This document shows, one piece after another, positions 43,589-51,489 of a stretch of DNA of 64,000 bases. The notes beneath the pieces are model-generated. The model ran no database searches. It saw only the letters and a program-made list of their open reading frames with translations, and had not been told where the DNA came from. Origin of the DNA: Facklamia sp964471435 (lineage in GTDB: Bacteria > Bacillota > Bacilli > Lactobacillales > Aerococcaceae). The translations under genes and the position numbers were made by a program. The stretch lies in the NCBI GenBank assembly GCA_964471435.1, contig CAYYGA010000001.1, positions 1 to 64,000 of the forward strand, in the 5' to 3' direction. Numbering within the stretch: position 1 is the stretch's first letter; the number at the start of each line of letters is the position of its first letter.

Positions 43589-45934
43589 TTACCGCTTACG
43601 CCTTCTTTTTTTCCCTGAATCTTGTCGATTTTTGTTTTTGTCTCTGCCTTTTGAAGCAGAACTTTTGTTGTTAGAACCTCTGTTGGATGAGCGACGGGAG
43701 TTTCTATTTGGTTTTTGCGGATTCCGTTGACGAATCGCATCTACGTCGATTCCTTCAACAGGTTCACTGTCTATGATGACAAAGTCTATCTCCCGGTCTG
43801 CGATATCAACGCTTACTAATTCAACTTCAACTTCCTGCCCAATTCTAAATACCCGATTGGTCCGCTCCCCGATTAAGAGCAGCTGTTGAGGGTGGAAATG
43901 ATAGTAGTCATCTTTTAAGCTGGTCAGCTGAACTAAGCCCTCTACTGTGTTAGGTAAAGCAACAAAGATTCCAAAGGAAGTAACTGAAGCAATTTTCCCT
44001 TTAAAAGTTTCACCAATCTTATCTGCCATATATTCAGCCTTCTTCAATGCATCAGTTTCTCTTTCCGCATCCACCGCCCGTCGCTCCATTTTGGATGAGT
44101 GATTGGCGATATCAGGAAGTCTTTCTTCCCATTGGCTGAGTTCTTTCACACTCGGTTTACCATCTAAATATTGCGAGATAAGCCGATGGACAGTTAAATC
44201 AGGATAACGACGTATCGGTGAAGTGAAGTGAGTATAGTCCTGCGCAGCTAAGCCATAATGGCCGCTGGGGTCTTCTGAATATTTTGCCTGTTGCATGGAG
44301 CGCAACATCATAGTTGAAACTACCTGCTCCATATCTTTACCTTTAACTTCTTGTAATGCCTGTTGCAGCTGCTTTGGTGAAATACTCTCTGTCTTTCCTC
44401 TTAAAATAATCCCGAAATTAGTTAAAAATTCAGCGAAGCGATCCATTTTTCCCTCATCGGGCTGTTCGTGTATCCGGTAAATAAAAGGATAGTCTTTTTC
44501 ATCATAAGTCCTTGCAACTGTTTCGTTGGCAGCTAACATAAAGGATTCGATTAAACGTTCACCAACATAACGTTCTCTGAGTTCTATGTCTAATGGATGA
44601 CCTTCGTCGTCTACAATTATTTTAGCTTCAGGAGCATCGAAATCCAAGGCACCGCGATGTTGTCTCATTTTATGTAGAATCTCATGAAGTTCCGCCATAT
44701 CGTCTAACATGGGGGTTATCTCTGCATATTCTTCCCTTAAGGCTTCATCGCCGTCCAATATTGCGTTCACATCTGTATAAGTCATACGGTAAGAGGAATG
44801 AATTACACTTTTAAAGATTCGATGCTTTTTAACCTGTCCTCTTCCATCAATAATCATCTCGCAGGATAAAGTTAAGCGGTCTTCGTGGGGATGTAAAGAA
44901 CATATCCCATTCGATAATCGTTGTGGCAGCATCGGCACCACCCGATCGGTTAAATAGACTGAGGTTCCGCGAGAGAAAGCTTCTTGATCAATGGCAGAGC
45001 CCTCTTTTACATAATGGGTAACATCGGCTATATGAACACCTAGCTGGTACTCTTCATCGGATAATTTAGTGAGGGAAATTGCATCATCTAAATCTTTAGC
45101 ATCAGCGCCATCGATTGTAATAATTAATTCCTCTCTTAAATCAACCCGCCCTTTAATGGCTTCGGGATCTACCGTCTGCTCGATTTTTTCAGCTTCGTCA
45201 ATCACTGGTTCCGGAAATTCGGTTGGAATGTTGAACTGATACAAAATCGCTAAGATATCCACACCCGGAGCATCTACATGACCAATTTCTTTAGCCACAA
45301 TTCCTACCATTTCATTGGGAGTTTGTTGATCAGGGTAAGCGGTAATTTTTACAATACAGATGGTATGATCTGCTGGATGAATGCCATCCGGTCTAACATA
45401 TACTCGCACGGCATCTGAAAACTCTCCCTGAGGAATAATATATCCCAGATAACCGCTACCTTCCCGCTCCTCTTGATTATAGGCATGAAACTCACCTACT
45501 AATTGAGAAGAATGCCGGTCTTCAATTTCAACCACCTGCGCTTCTGATCCTTTGCCTGTAGAGGGATCAACTGCTTTAATAACTCTTGCGATGACTGTGT
45601 CACCTTCCATTGCCCCGGCATTTTTCCCTCGGGGAACAAATAAATCCGGTTCATTCTCGGCATGACTAATAAATCCAAATCCTTTTTCATTTGCCCGGTA
45701 GGTTCCTTTAACTTGATCAAGCGGTTGAAAAGCTCTAAACCTTCCCTCTGAAGTCAACTGAATTTCTCCAATGCGTTCTAGAAAAGCTAAAGCTTTAATT
45801 AACCTTTTATAATTTTTTGATCCTTTATAATTAAAATGTTGAGCTAATTGATCAACATCGTAGCTTTCTTCAGTGTTTTTTTGAAGGTACTCAATTATAT
45901 TTCTTTCTAATTTAGAAAGGGCCATTTTTTTCAC
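43589..45934 (-). CDS. rnr: Ribonuclease R
   Basis: A 781-residue processive 3'-5' exoribonuclease that degrades structured RNA and defective mRNAs during trans-translation. An N-terminal winged helix and cold-shock domains (KGTYRANEKGFGFI) precede the RNB domain with catalytic Asp residues in TIDGADAKDLDDAI. An S1 domain (about residues 640-720) and a very basic Arg/Lys/Ser/Asn tail follow. Length is normal. It lies between the esterase gene and smpB. Confidence 0.96.
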   Translation of the reverse strand: MKKMALSKLERNIIEYLQKNTEESYDVDQLAQHFNYKGSKNYKRLIKALAFLERIGEIQLTSEGRFRAFQPLDQVKGTYRANEKGFGFISHAENEPDLFVPRGKNAGAMEGDTVIARVIKAVDPSTGKGSEAQVVEIEDRHSSQLVGEFHAYNQEEREGSGYLGYIIPQGEFSDAVRVYVRPDGIHPADHTICIVKITAYPDQQTPNEMVGIVAKEIGHVDAPGVDILAILYQFNIPTEFPEPVIDEAEKIEQTVDPEAIKGRVDLREELIITIDGADAKDLDDAISLTKLSDEEYQLGVHIADVTHYVKEGSAIDQEAFSRGTSVYLTDRVVPMLPQRLSNGICSLHPHEDRLTLSCEMIIDGRGQVKKHRIFKSVIHSSYRMTYTDVNAILDGDEALREEYAEITPMLDDMAELHEILHKMRQHRGALDFDAPEAKIIVDDEGHPLDIELRERYVGERLIESFMLAANETVARTYDEKDYPFIYRIHEQPDEGKMDRFAEFLTNFGIILRGKTESISPKQLQQALQEVKGKDMEQVVSTMMLRSMQQAKYSEDPSGHYGLAAQDYTHFTSPIRRYPDLTVHRLISQYLDGKPSVKELSQWEERLPDIANHSSKMERRAVDAERETDALKKAEYMADKIGETFKGKIASVTSFGIFVALPNTVEGLVQLTSLKDDYYHFHPQQLLLIGERTNRVFRIGQEVEVELVSVDIADREIDFVIIDSEPVEGIDVDAIRQRNPQKPNRNSRRSSNRGSNNKSSASKGRDKNKNRQDSGKKRRRKR

Positions 45935-45945
45935 TCCTTCTATTT

Positions 45946-46704
45946 TTAATAAGGATGGGTTACTTGTTTAATAAAATCTACAATAGATTGTTCAAAAGCT
46001 TTTCGGTCACGATTCGTTGGTAGTGTGTGTGTATTCTCCGGAAAGAAATGGAAATCGATTCGTGCATTCGTCAGCTTATTTTGCAATAAATAAGCATCTT
46101 CCGGATCAATCAATTCATCTTTTCCAGATTGAGCGATATAAAAAGGTATCTCTACCTCCTCCAGCCGCTCTTCAATGTCTTGTTTAATTTTTTCCAGCTC
46201 ACTCATTTGCTGCCAGTGCCGGTCTAAAAGTGAGTTGGATTCTGCTTTAAATTCATCCAGCTCTTTGCGCTTTTTCGCCAGCTTTTTTCCTAAATTCATA
46301 AAAGCTTTTGATATATCCGTTTTTTCTTTTGTAATAATGGGGGAATTAATACTTCCTCCTCCGCTGATATGGGTGTCCTCTCGGGTAATTAAGTCAGCTG
46401 CCATAATTCCTCCCATCGATAAGCCGAAGACTAACAAATGGTCAAACTGCTGTTTTTCCATCCATTGGTAGGCTGTATAGGCTTCTTGACGCCAATCAAC
46501 CGGTGAAGAATTTAAGACATTTTTTATATCATCTGTATCATGACCGGAAAATAAGGGGGCCAGAACTGCATAGCCTTCACGGTTCAATTTTTGGGCGAGG
46601 AAATTAACATCACGCGTTGAACCAGTATAAGCATGGAATAAGATTACACCAATATTTTTTTCTTCTGATGATAAAAATACAGCTTGGTCAGACGGTTGAG
46701 TCAT
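45946..46704 (-). CDS. Alpha/beta hydrolase, carboxylesterase family (YvaK-like)
   Basis: A 252-residue cytoplasmic hydrolase. The nucleophile elbow GLSMGG gives Ser96; Asp in SGKDELIDPED and His in ENTHTLP complete the triad. A helical, highly charged segment at about residues 135-180 (rich in Lys/Glu/Leu) forms an extended cap that may be a coiled coil. It keeps the conserved position between secG and rnr seen in B. subtilis, where the product is a carboxylesterase of unknown natural substrate. Confidence 0.87.
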   Translation of the reverse strand: MTQPSDQAVFLSSEEKNIGVILFHAYTGSTRDVNFLAQKLNREGYAVLAPLFSGHDTDDIKNVLNSSPVDWRQEAYTAYQWMEKQQFDHLLVFGLSMGGIMAADLITREDTHISGGGSINSPIITKEKTDISKAFMNLGKKLAKKRKELDEFKAESNSLLDRHWQQMSELEKIKQDIEERLEEVEIPFYIAQSGKDELIDPEDAYLLQNKLTNARIDFHFFPENTHTLPTNRDRKAFEQSIVDFIKQVTHPY

Positions 46705-46774
46705 TTACTCACTCCTTTTCTCTCTTTTATCTATTGTATCTTATTTTATAGTGAATTTAAAAGTTAGCGCCTTA

Positions 46775-46805
46775 AAATAAAAAAAGAAGTCATTTCTGAC
46801 TTCTT
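46775..46805 (-). terminator. Terminator between secG and the esterase gene
   Basis: AAGAAGTCA (46784-46792) pairs with TGACTTCTT (46797-46805), TTTC loop. The A run before it gives the U tract on the minus strand. It partly separates secG from est-rnr-smpB. Confidence 0.8.
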
Positions 46806-46817
46806 GTTTACATCTTT

Positions 46818-47051
46818 TTACTGAGCAGACAGGTATGCCAAAGCTAAGGCTATGACAAAAAACAATACACCCAATATTGTAGTGAAACGTATTAAAAAGG
46901 CTTCAAAGCCACGTGCTTTTTGTTTAACCGTCCCATCATCACCGCCGCCAGTTAAGGTTGAAGCAGCATTACTTTTCGATGGCTGCATAATAACAAATAA
47001 TATAATTAATAAAGATACAACTATTAATGCAATTACTAAAGCATTGTACAA
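46818..47051 (-). CDS. secG: Preprotein translocase subunit SecG
   Basis: A 77-residue membrane protein with two hydrophobic helices (about residues 4-23 and 52-74) and a GGGDDGTVKQKARGFE loop, typical of SecG. It supports SecA-driven protein export through SecYE. The start codon is TTG (47049-47051) behind AAGGGGGA. The promoter has an extended -10 (47086-47094). Confidence 0.94.
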   Translation of the reverse strand: MYNALVIALIVVSLLIILFVIMQPSKSNAASTLTGGGDDGTVKQKARGFEAFLIRFTTILGVLFFVIALALAYLSAQ

Positions 47052-47085
47052 AATAAATCCCCCTTACACTTGGTCTATCTAGATT

Positions 47086-47094
47086 AGTATAGCA
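47086..47094 (-). promoter_or_regulatory. Extended -10 promoter of secG
   Basis: On the minus strand TGC-TATACT, i.e. a TGN extension directly before a near-consensus -10 box. No good -35 is visible, which extended -10 promoters do not need. Confidence 0.6.
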
Positions 47095-47122
47095 TAAAAG
47101 AATTAAAGTGTGGCATAAAACC

Positions 47123-47467
47123 TTACTTTTTTACATACATAGCTTTAATATAAATTCTTCCAAAGCCATCAATACTGCATTCTAATTCATGTCCATTAAT
47201 CGGAACATCTAAAATACGAATATTTTTGGCTTTAGCACCTTGTTTGATTACTTTACTTCCATCCACTTTGATATCCTGAGTAACAGTTAAAGTATCCCCA
47301 TCATCAATTGGATTTCCATTTACATCCCGTATTATTTTGGCTTCTTGGGCTGCTTCATGTTCTTGGGCAGTAAATTCAAAGCCGCATTCAGGACAAATCA
47401 ATAAATTATTACCATCTGAATAGACATAATCACTTTGACATTGAGGGCACTGAGGCATTTTTTCCAT
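47123..47467 (-). CDS. PhnA/YjdM-like zinc-ribbon protein
   Basis: A 114-residue protein with an N-terminal zinc ribbon (CPQC ... CPEC) and the conserved C-terminal PhnA domain (DVNGNPIDDGDTLTVTQDIKVDG). Despite the historical name, the family has no proven role in phosphonate use and no phosphonate genes are near. Apparently monocistronic, with an AGGAGAG ribosome binding site. Function unknown. Confidence 0.88.
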   Translation of the reverse strand: MEKMPQCPQCQSDYVYSDGNNLLICPECGFEFTAQEHEAAQEAKIIRDVNGNPIDDGDTLTVTQDIKVDGSKVIKQGAKAKNIRILDVPINGHELECSIDGFGRIYIKAMYVKK

Positions 47468-47691
47468 TTAACTCTCCTTTTAGTCTTTTTATATTTTAAA
47501 ATTTTTTAAGACATTTCCAATAAGCTGTCGTTAATTTGGCTGGTGAGTATCTCCCTTTAATAGCTTATTAGCATTAGTTTAACAGTATTTTTTGTAGGGA
47601 AATATCCATAAATTTCTCAGGAAGTTCTCCCACCTTACTAGTTCATTTTATCACATAACCTGATTGAATTATAGGCTATTTTTATTTTTTT

Positions 47692-47716
47692 GTAATCTAT
47701 AGTAATTAATAGTAAT
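47692..47716 (+). repeat. Three GTAAT direct repeats with exact 10-bp spacing
   Basis: GTAAT occurs at 47692-47696, 47702-47706 and 47712-47716. The last two copies extend to TAGTAAT. One-helical-turn spacing next to and over the -35 region is the usual layout for sites bound by response regulators on one DNA face. The regulator is unknown. Confidence 0.5.
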
Positions 47717-47738
47717 GCAAGCGGTTTTTTCGTATAAT
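47716..47738 (+). promoter_or_regulatory. -10 box with overlapping cre-like site
   Basis: TATAAT at 47733-47738 lacks a good -35, so activation may be required. TGCAAGCGGTTTTT (47716-47729, preceded by A) matches the CcpA site consensus WTGNAANCGNWNNCW except for T in place of the late C. It would lie between the -35 and -10. Confidence 0.45.
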
Positions 47739-47766
47739 TAAAGTAACTACGGAAGGGGTGTTTTTC

Positions 47767-48594
47767 ATGAGATTACAAATAGTAAGTTTGCTTAGTATGT
47801 TAAGTCTCTTCTTCTCTCCTATCTTATCTATTGCAGCACAGGAATATCATTTAGATAGTTATCCGGAAAATCATGAAAAGAGTTCTATTCTTTTAGAAGA
47901 TGCTGCTCAAAGTTCTCTCTCACGCAGTCAGTTCCTGAACCAGATTCTAGATGCCAATGCTTCAGTGGAAGCTGTTGAATATAAAGTTGATATGTCAATT
48001 GAAATTATTGATGGGTCATACGAAAGTCAGTCAATAGTCGATGCTTTATTCAATATTTTTTACGATGCCAATCAAAACATTGAGTTCGGGCATTTAAGAA
48101 CCACTTCAATAAATGAAGGAGTGGAAGAAAAGCAGGAAATATTAATGGTACCGGGCGATCAGAAAAATCTATACTCACGTACTAGTGAGACAACTGAGTG
48201 GGATAATTTAACTCAAAACATGGAAGTCGATACCTACTCCGCTTATCCTGATTATTTCTTTTTGCTGAACATTATTAATAGCATGGAAGAAAATTTAGAG
48301 CTGTTGGAAACCAATGAAAACTATATTCTTCACTTAACCACTGATGATATAGATTTAATGGGACTTTTCCAAGAGGAGTATGATATTAGTATTACCGGTA
48401 TAGACCAATCTGAGTTGGAAAAACACGCTTTATTTACTTTCAATAAAGATGATTTATTACTCAATTTTCTCCATCTCTCTTTCTACACCCAAGGAGAGCG
48501 ATTTGCTTTCTACATTGATATTCAAACAGAATTTGAAAATTGGAATGAAGTAGACGATGCTTTTATCTATGATCTAATGGAGGAGATTCAATAA
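47767..48594 (+). CDS. Secreted protein of unknown function (possible DUF6612-like)
   Basis: A 275-residue exported protein. A Sec signal (MRLQIVSLLSMLSLFFSPILSIAAQ) is predicted with cleavage near residue 22; no lipobox Cys, so it is likely released. The ATG at 47767 has GGAAGGGG 8 nt upstream; a GTG at 47758 overlaps that site. After the signal the pattern NQILDANASVEAVEYKVDMSIEI resembles LolA/LppX-fold proteins such as DUF6612, only a weak impression. The protein is acidic, without cysteines. No named function. Its promoter region is unusually complex, so expression is probably conditional. Confidence 0.6.
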   Translation: MRLQIVSLLSMLSLFFSPILSIAAQEYHLDSYPENHEKSSILLEDAAQSSLSRSQFLNQILDANASVEAVEYKVDMSIEIIDGSYESQSIVDALFNIFYDANQNIEFGHLRTTSINEGVEEKQEILMVPGDQKNLYSRTSETTEWDNLTQNMEVDTYSAYPDYFFLLNIINSMEENLELLETNENYILHLTTDDIDLMGLFQEEYDISITGIDQSELEKHALFTFNKDDLLLNFLHLSFYTQGERFAFYIDIQTEFENWNEVDDAFIYDLMEEIQ

Positions 48595-48720
48595 AGCCGC
48601 CACTTTTCTTAAGATCAGTTTTAATTTCAAGCGCATCCTATTAATAAAAAACTGTTTGAGATTAACCTATAAATTATGAGTGAGCCGGATGAACTTTTAT
48701 ACTAAAAAGGAGATACTTCA

Positions 48721-49410
48721 ATGAGGCGTAAACTATTATCTTTATTTACCATTTTGATGACTTTATCTATTTTGTTGCCAGTAACTTCTGTTTTTGCCCA
48801 GACCGATGAAATTACTTCCTTGGAAACAGAAATTTCAGACTTAACTGCCACTTTAAAGGAGAAAAAGGCAGCATTAAAAGAATTAAAAGCAAATCAAGAG
48901 GGTGTTTATATTATAGAAACAAATAATGCCACCTTTGCTTTTTCCAATCCCCGAGTCTATGAGAATCTTTTATTACTAGATTTAGACTATACTAATGATT
49001 CTAAAGGTGCTTTAGAGGTGCTGTCAGATTTGTGGATGCTATCCTTTTTCCAAGAAGATGAAACGAGTATCAATCAGTTGTGGTTTGAAAATTTTGATTT
49101 ACCCGAAGTAGAAGGTAGGCGTCCTTTAAATTATCAAGTAAAAATTAAAAGTGGAGCAACTATTCCTTTAGTCATTGGCTTATCTCGTCAGACTCCTTAT
49201 TTTAATTATGAAGGTGAGATGGGCATGGGTAGCGGCCCTATGATGATGGGGGAAATAGATAGCGAGATAGAATCTGAGTCAGAAGAAAATTCAGAACAGG
49301 AGTCAGAGATGGCTGATTTATTCGATGATTTATCAGCTCTCTACATTCGAGTTGATCCTTATGCCAGCCCGACAGGACGCTCAGAAGAAATCACCATTCC
49401 CCTTGAATAG
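48721..49410 (+). CDS. Secreted protein of unknown function (possible DUF5067-like)
   Basis: A 229-residue exported protein with a clear Sec signal (cleavage near VFAQ, about residue 26), a short coiled coil (about residues 30-60, heptads of Leu/Lys/Glu) and a beta-rich domain that includes LLLLDLDYTNDSKGALEVLSDLW; such a pattern recalls DUF5067, which has a tissue-of-adhesion role in few cases and is otherwise uncharacterised. A Met/Gly and Glu/Ser-rich acidic loop follows at about residues 175-205. An AAAAAGGAG ribosome binding site lies 9 nt upstream. It stands 126 nt after another secreted unknown on the same strand; no terminator is seen between them. Confidence 0.6.
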   Translation: MRRKLLSLFTILMTLSILLPVTSVFAQTDEITSLETEISDLTATLKEKKAALKELKANQEGVYIIETNNATFAFSNPRVYENLLLLDLDYTNDSKGALEVLSDLWMLSFFQEDETSINQLWFENFDLPEVEGRRPLNYQVKIKSGATIPLVIGLSRQTPYFNYEGEMGMGSGPMMMGEIDSEIESESEENSEQESEMADLFDDLSALYIRVDPYASPTGRSEEITIPLE

Positions 49411-49422
49411 CAGATAAATTTT

Positions 49423-49476
49423 AAAACCATTCCAGCTGCCCGCTGAATTGAAAGCGGACGGCTGGAATGGTTTTTT
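49423..49476. terminator. Bidirectional terminator between the secreted protein and the ABC exporter
   Basis: Fourteen-base-pair stem AAAACCATTCCAGC (49423-49436) with GCTGGAATGGTTTT (49461-49474), inner CCGCT/AGCGG hairpin. It overlaps the last codon of the ABC ATPase gene on the minus strand. Confidence 0.88.
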
Positions 49477-50155
49477 AGTTTTCTTTATCGAGTTTTAGTT
49501 CGCCGTCTTCCATGACATAGACCTTGTCACATTTATTAATCAATCTTTGATCATGAGTTACCATAATAGTGGCGGTTTTTTCACTTTTTGATAGTTCAGC
49601 GAGTATTTCAACTACTTCAAAAGCACGTTCTGAATCTAAACTGGCTGTTGGTTCATCCGCTAATATAACAGAGGGTTCGTGATACAAAGCTCGAACAATT
49701 GCTACCCTTTGTTTTTCTCCGCCTGATAACTCGCTGGGATACTTTTTACGTAAATCTTCTATTCCCAATTTTTCAAGCAACATGTCAACACGTTCTTTAT
49801 TATACTCACTGCCGTCCACTTTACTAACCAGCCTTAACTGATCTTCGACTCTTAAAAAAGGAATTAAATTTGAAGCTTGTAAGATAAAACCGATTTCTTT
49901 AAAACGCATTTGACTGCGCTCTTTATCACTCACTTCACTGAAAGGTTGATCTTTTATCTTTACTTCCCCTTCTGTAGGACTCTGCAATCCTCCAATAATT
50001 GTTAAGAGTGTACTCTTGCCGGAGCCTGAAGGACCGATAATAGCACTAAACTCTCCTTCTTCCACTGAAAAATCCGTTTCTTTAAGAGCTTTTATTTTTT
50101 TACTGCCGTCTTGAAATTCTTTCATTGCTCCTATTACTTCAATTGCTTTTGCCAT
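49475..50155 (-). CDS. ABC transporter ATP-binding protein (LolD/MacB type)
   Basis: A 226-residue ATPase with Walker A GPSGSGKST (about 42-50), the signature LSGGEKQRVAIVRAL, Walker B VILADEPTASLD and the switch His in MVTHD. The type pairs with FtsX-like permeases in mechanotransmission or export systems such as heme-efflux HrtA. It starts 12 nt after the permease gene, so the two form an operon. Substrate not identifiable. Confidence 0.92.
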   Translation of the reverse strand: MAKAIEVIGAMKEFQDGSKKIKALKETDFSVEEGEFSAIIGPSGSGKSTLLTIIGGLQSPTEGEVKIKDQPFSEVSDKERSQMRFKEIGFILQASNLIPFLRVEDQLRLVSKVDGSEYNKERVDMLLEKLGIEDLRKKYPSELSGGEKQRVAIVRALYHEPSVILADEPTASLDSERAFEVVEILAELSKSEKTATIMVTHDQRLINKCDKVYVMEDGELKLDKEN

Positions 50156-50167
50156 ACTATCTTCCTC

Positions 50168-51310
50168 CTAACCGATCGCTTCAAGTGGATCGATTTTCGC
50201 TACTTTAATAACTGAGAATGTCGATCCCAACACTGCAAAAATTAAAATTAATACTGATATAATACCCATGAATAGCCAATTAATGAAAAATGGCACAGTG
50301 CTTGGTAAAGCATAACTGGCTCCTAAAGTTAAAAGCAAACCGGTTGCCACCCCGATTAATGATAAAAGGAAAGTTTGAATGACCACATATTTCCCAATAT
50401 ATCCTGTAGAAATACCTTGAGCTTTCATGACACCAAACATTGACTTTTTCTGCACCGTTAAAACATACATAAAAATTCCTATAATAATGGCTGCTATTAC
50501 AATTAAAAAGATAATCATTAAACCAAAAGTTAATAGTTGGGCCATATAGCCGGGTAGTTCTTGAATAAAAGCACTCATACTAAAAACAGATAAATCTGTA
50601 TTATCTACTTGGATATCATCTATACTACTGTCTCGGACTATAAAAGCGCTGATTAAACCATCTTCAGAATCATCAGCTTCTCCATAGCGGACTTCCTGGG
50701 CAGTCGGTATAGAAGTATACAGCACAGGCTGGACATTATATTTAGCATTTTCGGTAAAACCTTTAATTTTAAAGATTGTTTCATCATCTTCATCACCTGC
50801 TACAGACAATTCATCTCCTATTTGGATGTCATACTCTTCTTGAAGACTAATATCGGCTATAACTTCAAAATCCTCTTCAAATGCCTCACCTTCAATCACT
50901 TCAGGCATAATAAATTCTTCAGAATCAATTCCAAAAACAACTGCTGATATAGTATTATCCTCAACTTCTTCAATCACTTCAGAAACATCTTCTGTATCTT
51001 CTTCAGTTTCTCCAGGGGTAGAGTTGAGTACGACAGGAGCAACCGCTAAATCAGCTATTTCATCCCCAGTAATATCATCTCTAGCGCCCAGCGGGAATGA
51101 TGATTGATTTAGATCGGTATTTGATTCGTTCGTTAGTACAATAGCCTCCGCTTCCCAGCCGTCAATAGCAATCCGATTATCCTGCGATAGACCAAAAGCC
51201 AATCCGGTTAGAAAAAAAACTAAAAAACTAACTAAAATCAAAATACCAATCACCAAAGCATAACGTGTTTTAAAATATTCTATTTCTTTCCAAGCTAAAA
51301 ACATATACAT
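50168..51310 (-). CDS. FtsX/MacB-family ABC transporter permease (HrtB-like)
   Basis: A 380-residue permease with one N-terminal membrane segment (about residues 15-40), a large extracytoplasmic domain and three C-terminal segments. The MFLAWKEIEYFKTRYALVIGILILVSFLVFF-type start resembles HrtB-like permeases of lactic acid bacteria. The extracytoplasmic part contains a Glu/Asp/Thr-rich insertion (GETEEDTEDVSEVIEE). The ATG at 51310 is 5 nt after AAGGA; an upstream in-frame start (51385) lacks a ribosome binding site. Possible roles are heme, lipid or peptide export; none is proved. Confidence 0.82.
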   Translation of the reverse strand: MYMFLAWKEIEYFKTRYALVIGILILVSFLVFFLTGLAFGLSQDNRIAIDGWEAEAIVLTNESNTDLNQSSFPLGARDDITGDEIADLAVAPVVLNSTPGETEEDTEDVSEVIEEVEDNTISAVVFGIDSEEFIMPEVIEGEAFEEDFEVIADISLQEEYDIQIGDELSVAGDEDDETIFKIKGFTENAKYNVQPVLYTSIPTAQEVRYGEADDSEDGLISAFIVRDSSIDDIQVDNTDLSVFSMSAFIQELPGYMAQLLTFGLMIIFLIVIAAIIIGIFMYVLTVQKKSMFGVMKAQGISTGYIGKYVVIQTFLLSLIGVATGLLLTLGASYALPSTVPFFINWLFMGIISVLILIFAVLGSTFSVIKVAKIDPLEAIG

Positions 51311-51430
51311 AACCATCCTTCTTTTGTAGTGAGAAAAATAACATAAAACTGATTTATTTCCCTTATAAAAACATGGTTTAAGCATAGCAAATCTTTAATT
51401 TAGCTACAATCATTACTCAACTCAAATGAT

Positions 51431-51474
51431 AAAAAAATGAGCCAGGTACTTATTTCAAGCAGCCTGACTCATTT
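51431..51474 (-). terminator. Terminator after eno
   Basis: AAATGAG (51435-51441) pairs with CTCATTT (51468-51474) and CAGG with CCTG inside, with an A tract at 51431-51437 giving the U run. It ends the glycolytic operon. Confidence 0.8.
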
Positions 51475-51489
51475 AAGAAGATAAAACTT

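Larger units (their letters stand above)
47468..47766. other. Intergenic region upstream of the first secreted protein
   Basis: A 299-base gap between divergent genes. The 75 bases next to the plus-strand gene hold a -10 box, three phased GTAAT repeats and a cre-like sequence. The rest is AT-rich; nothing else was recognised. Confidence 0.5.
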
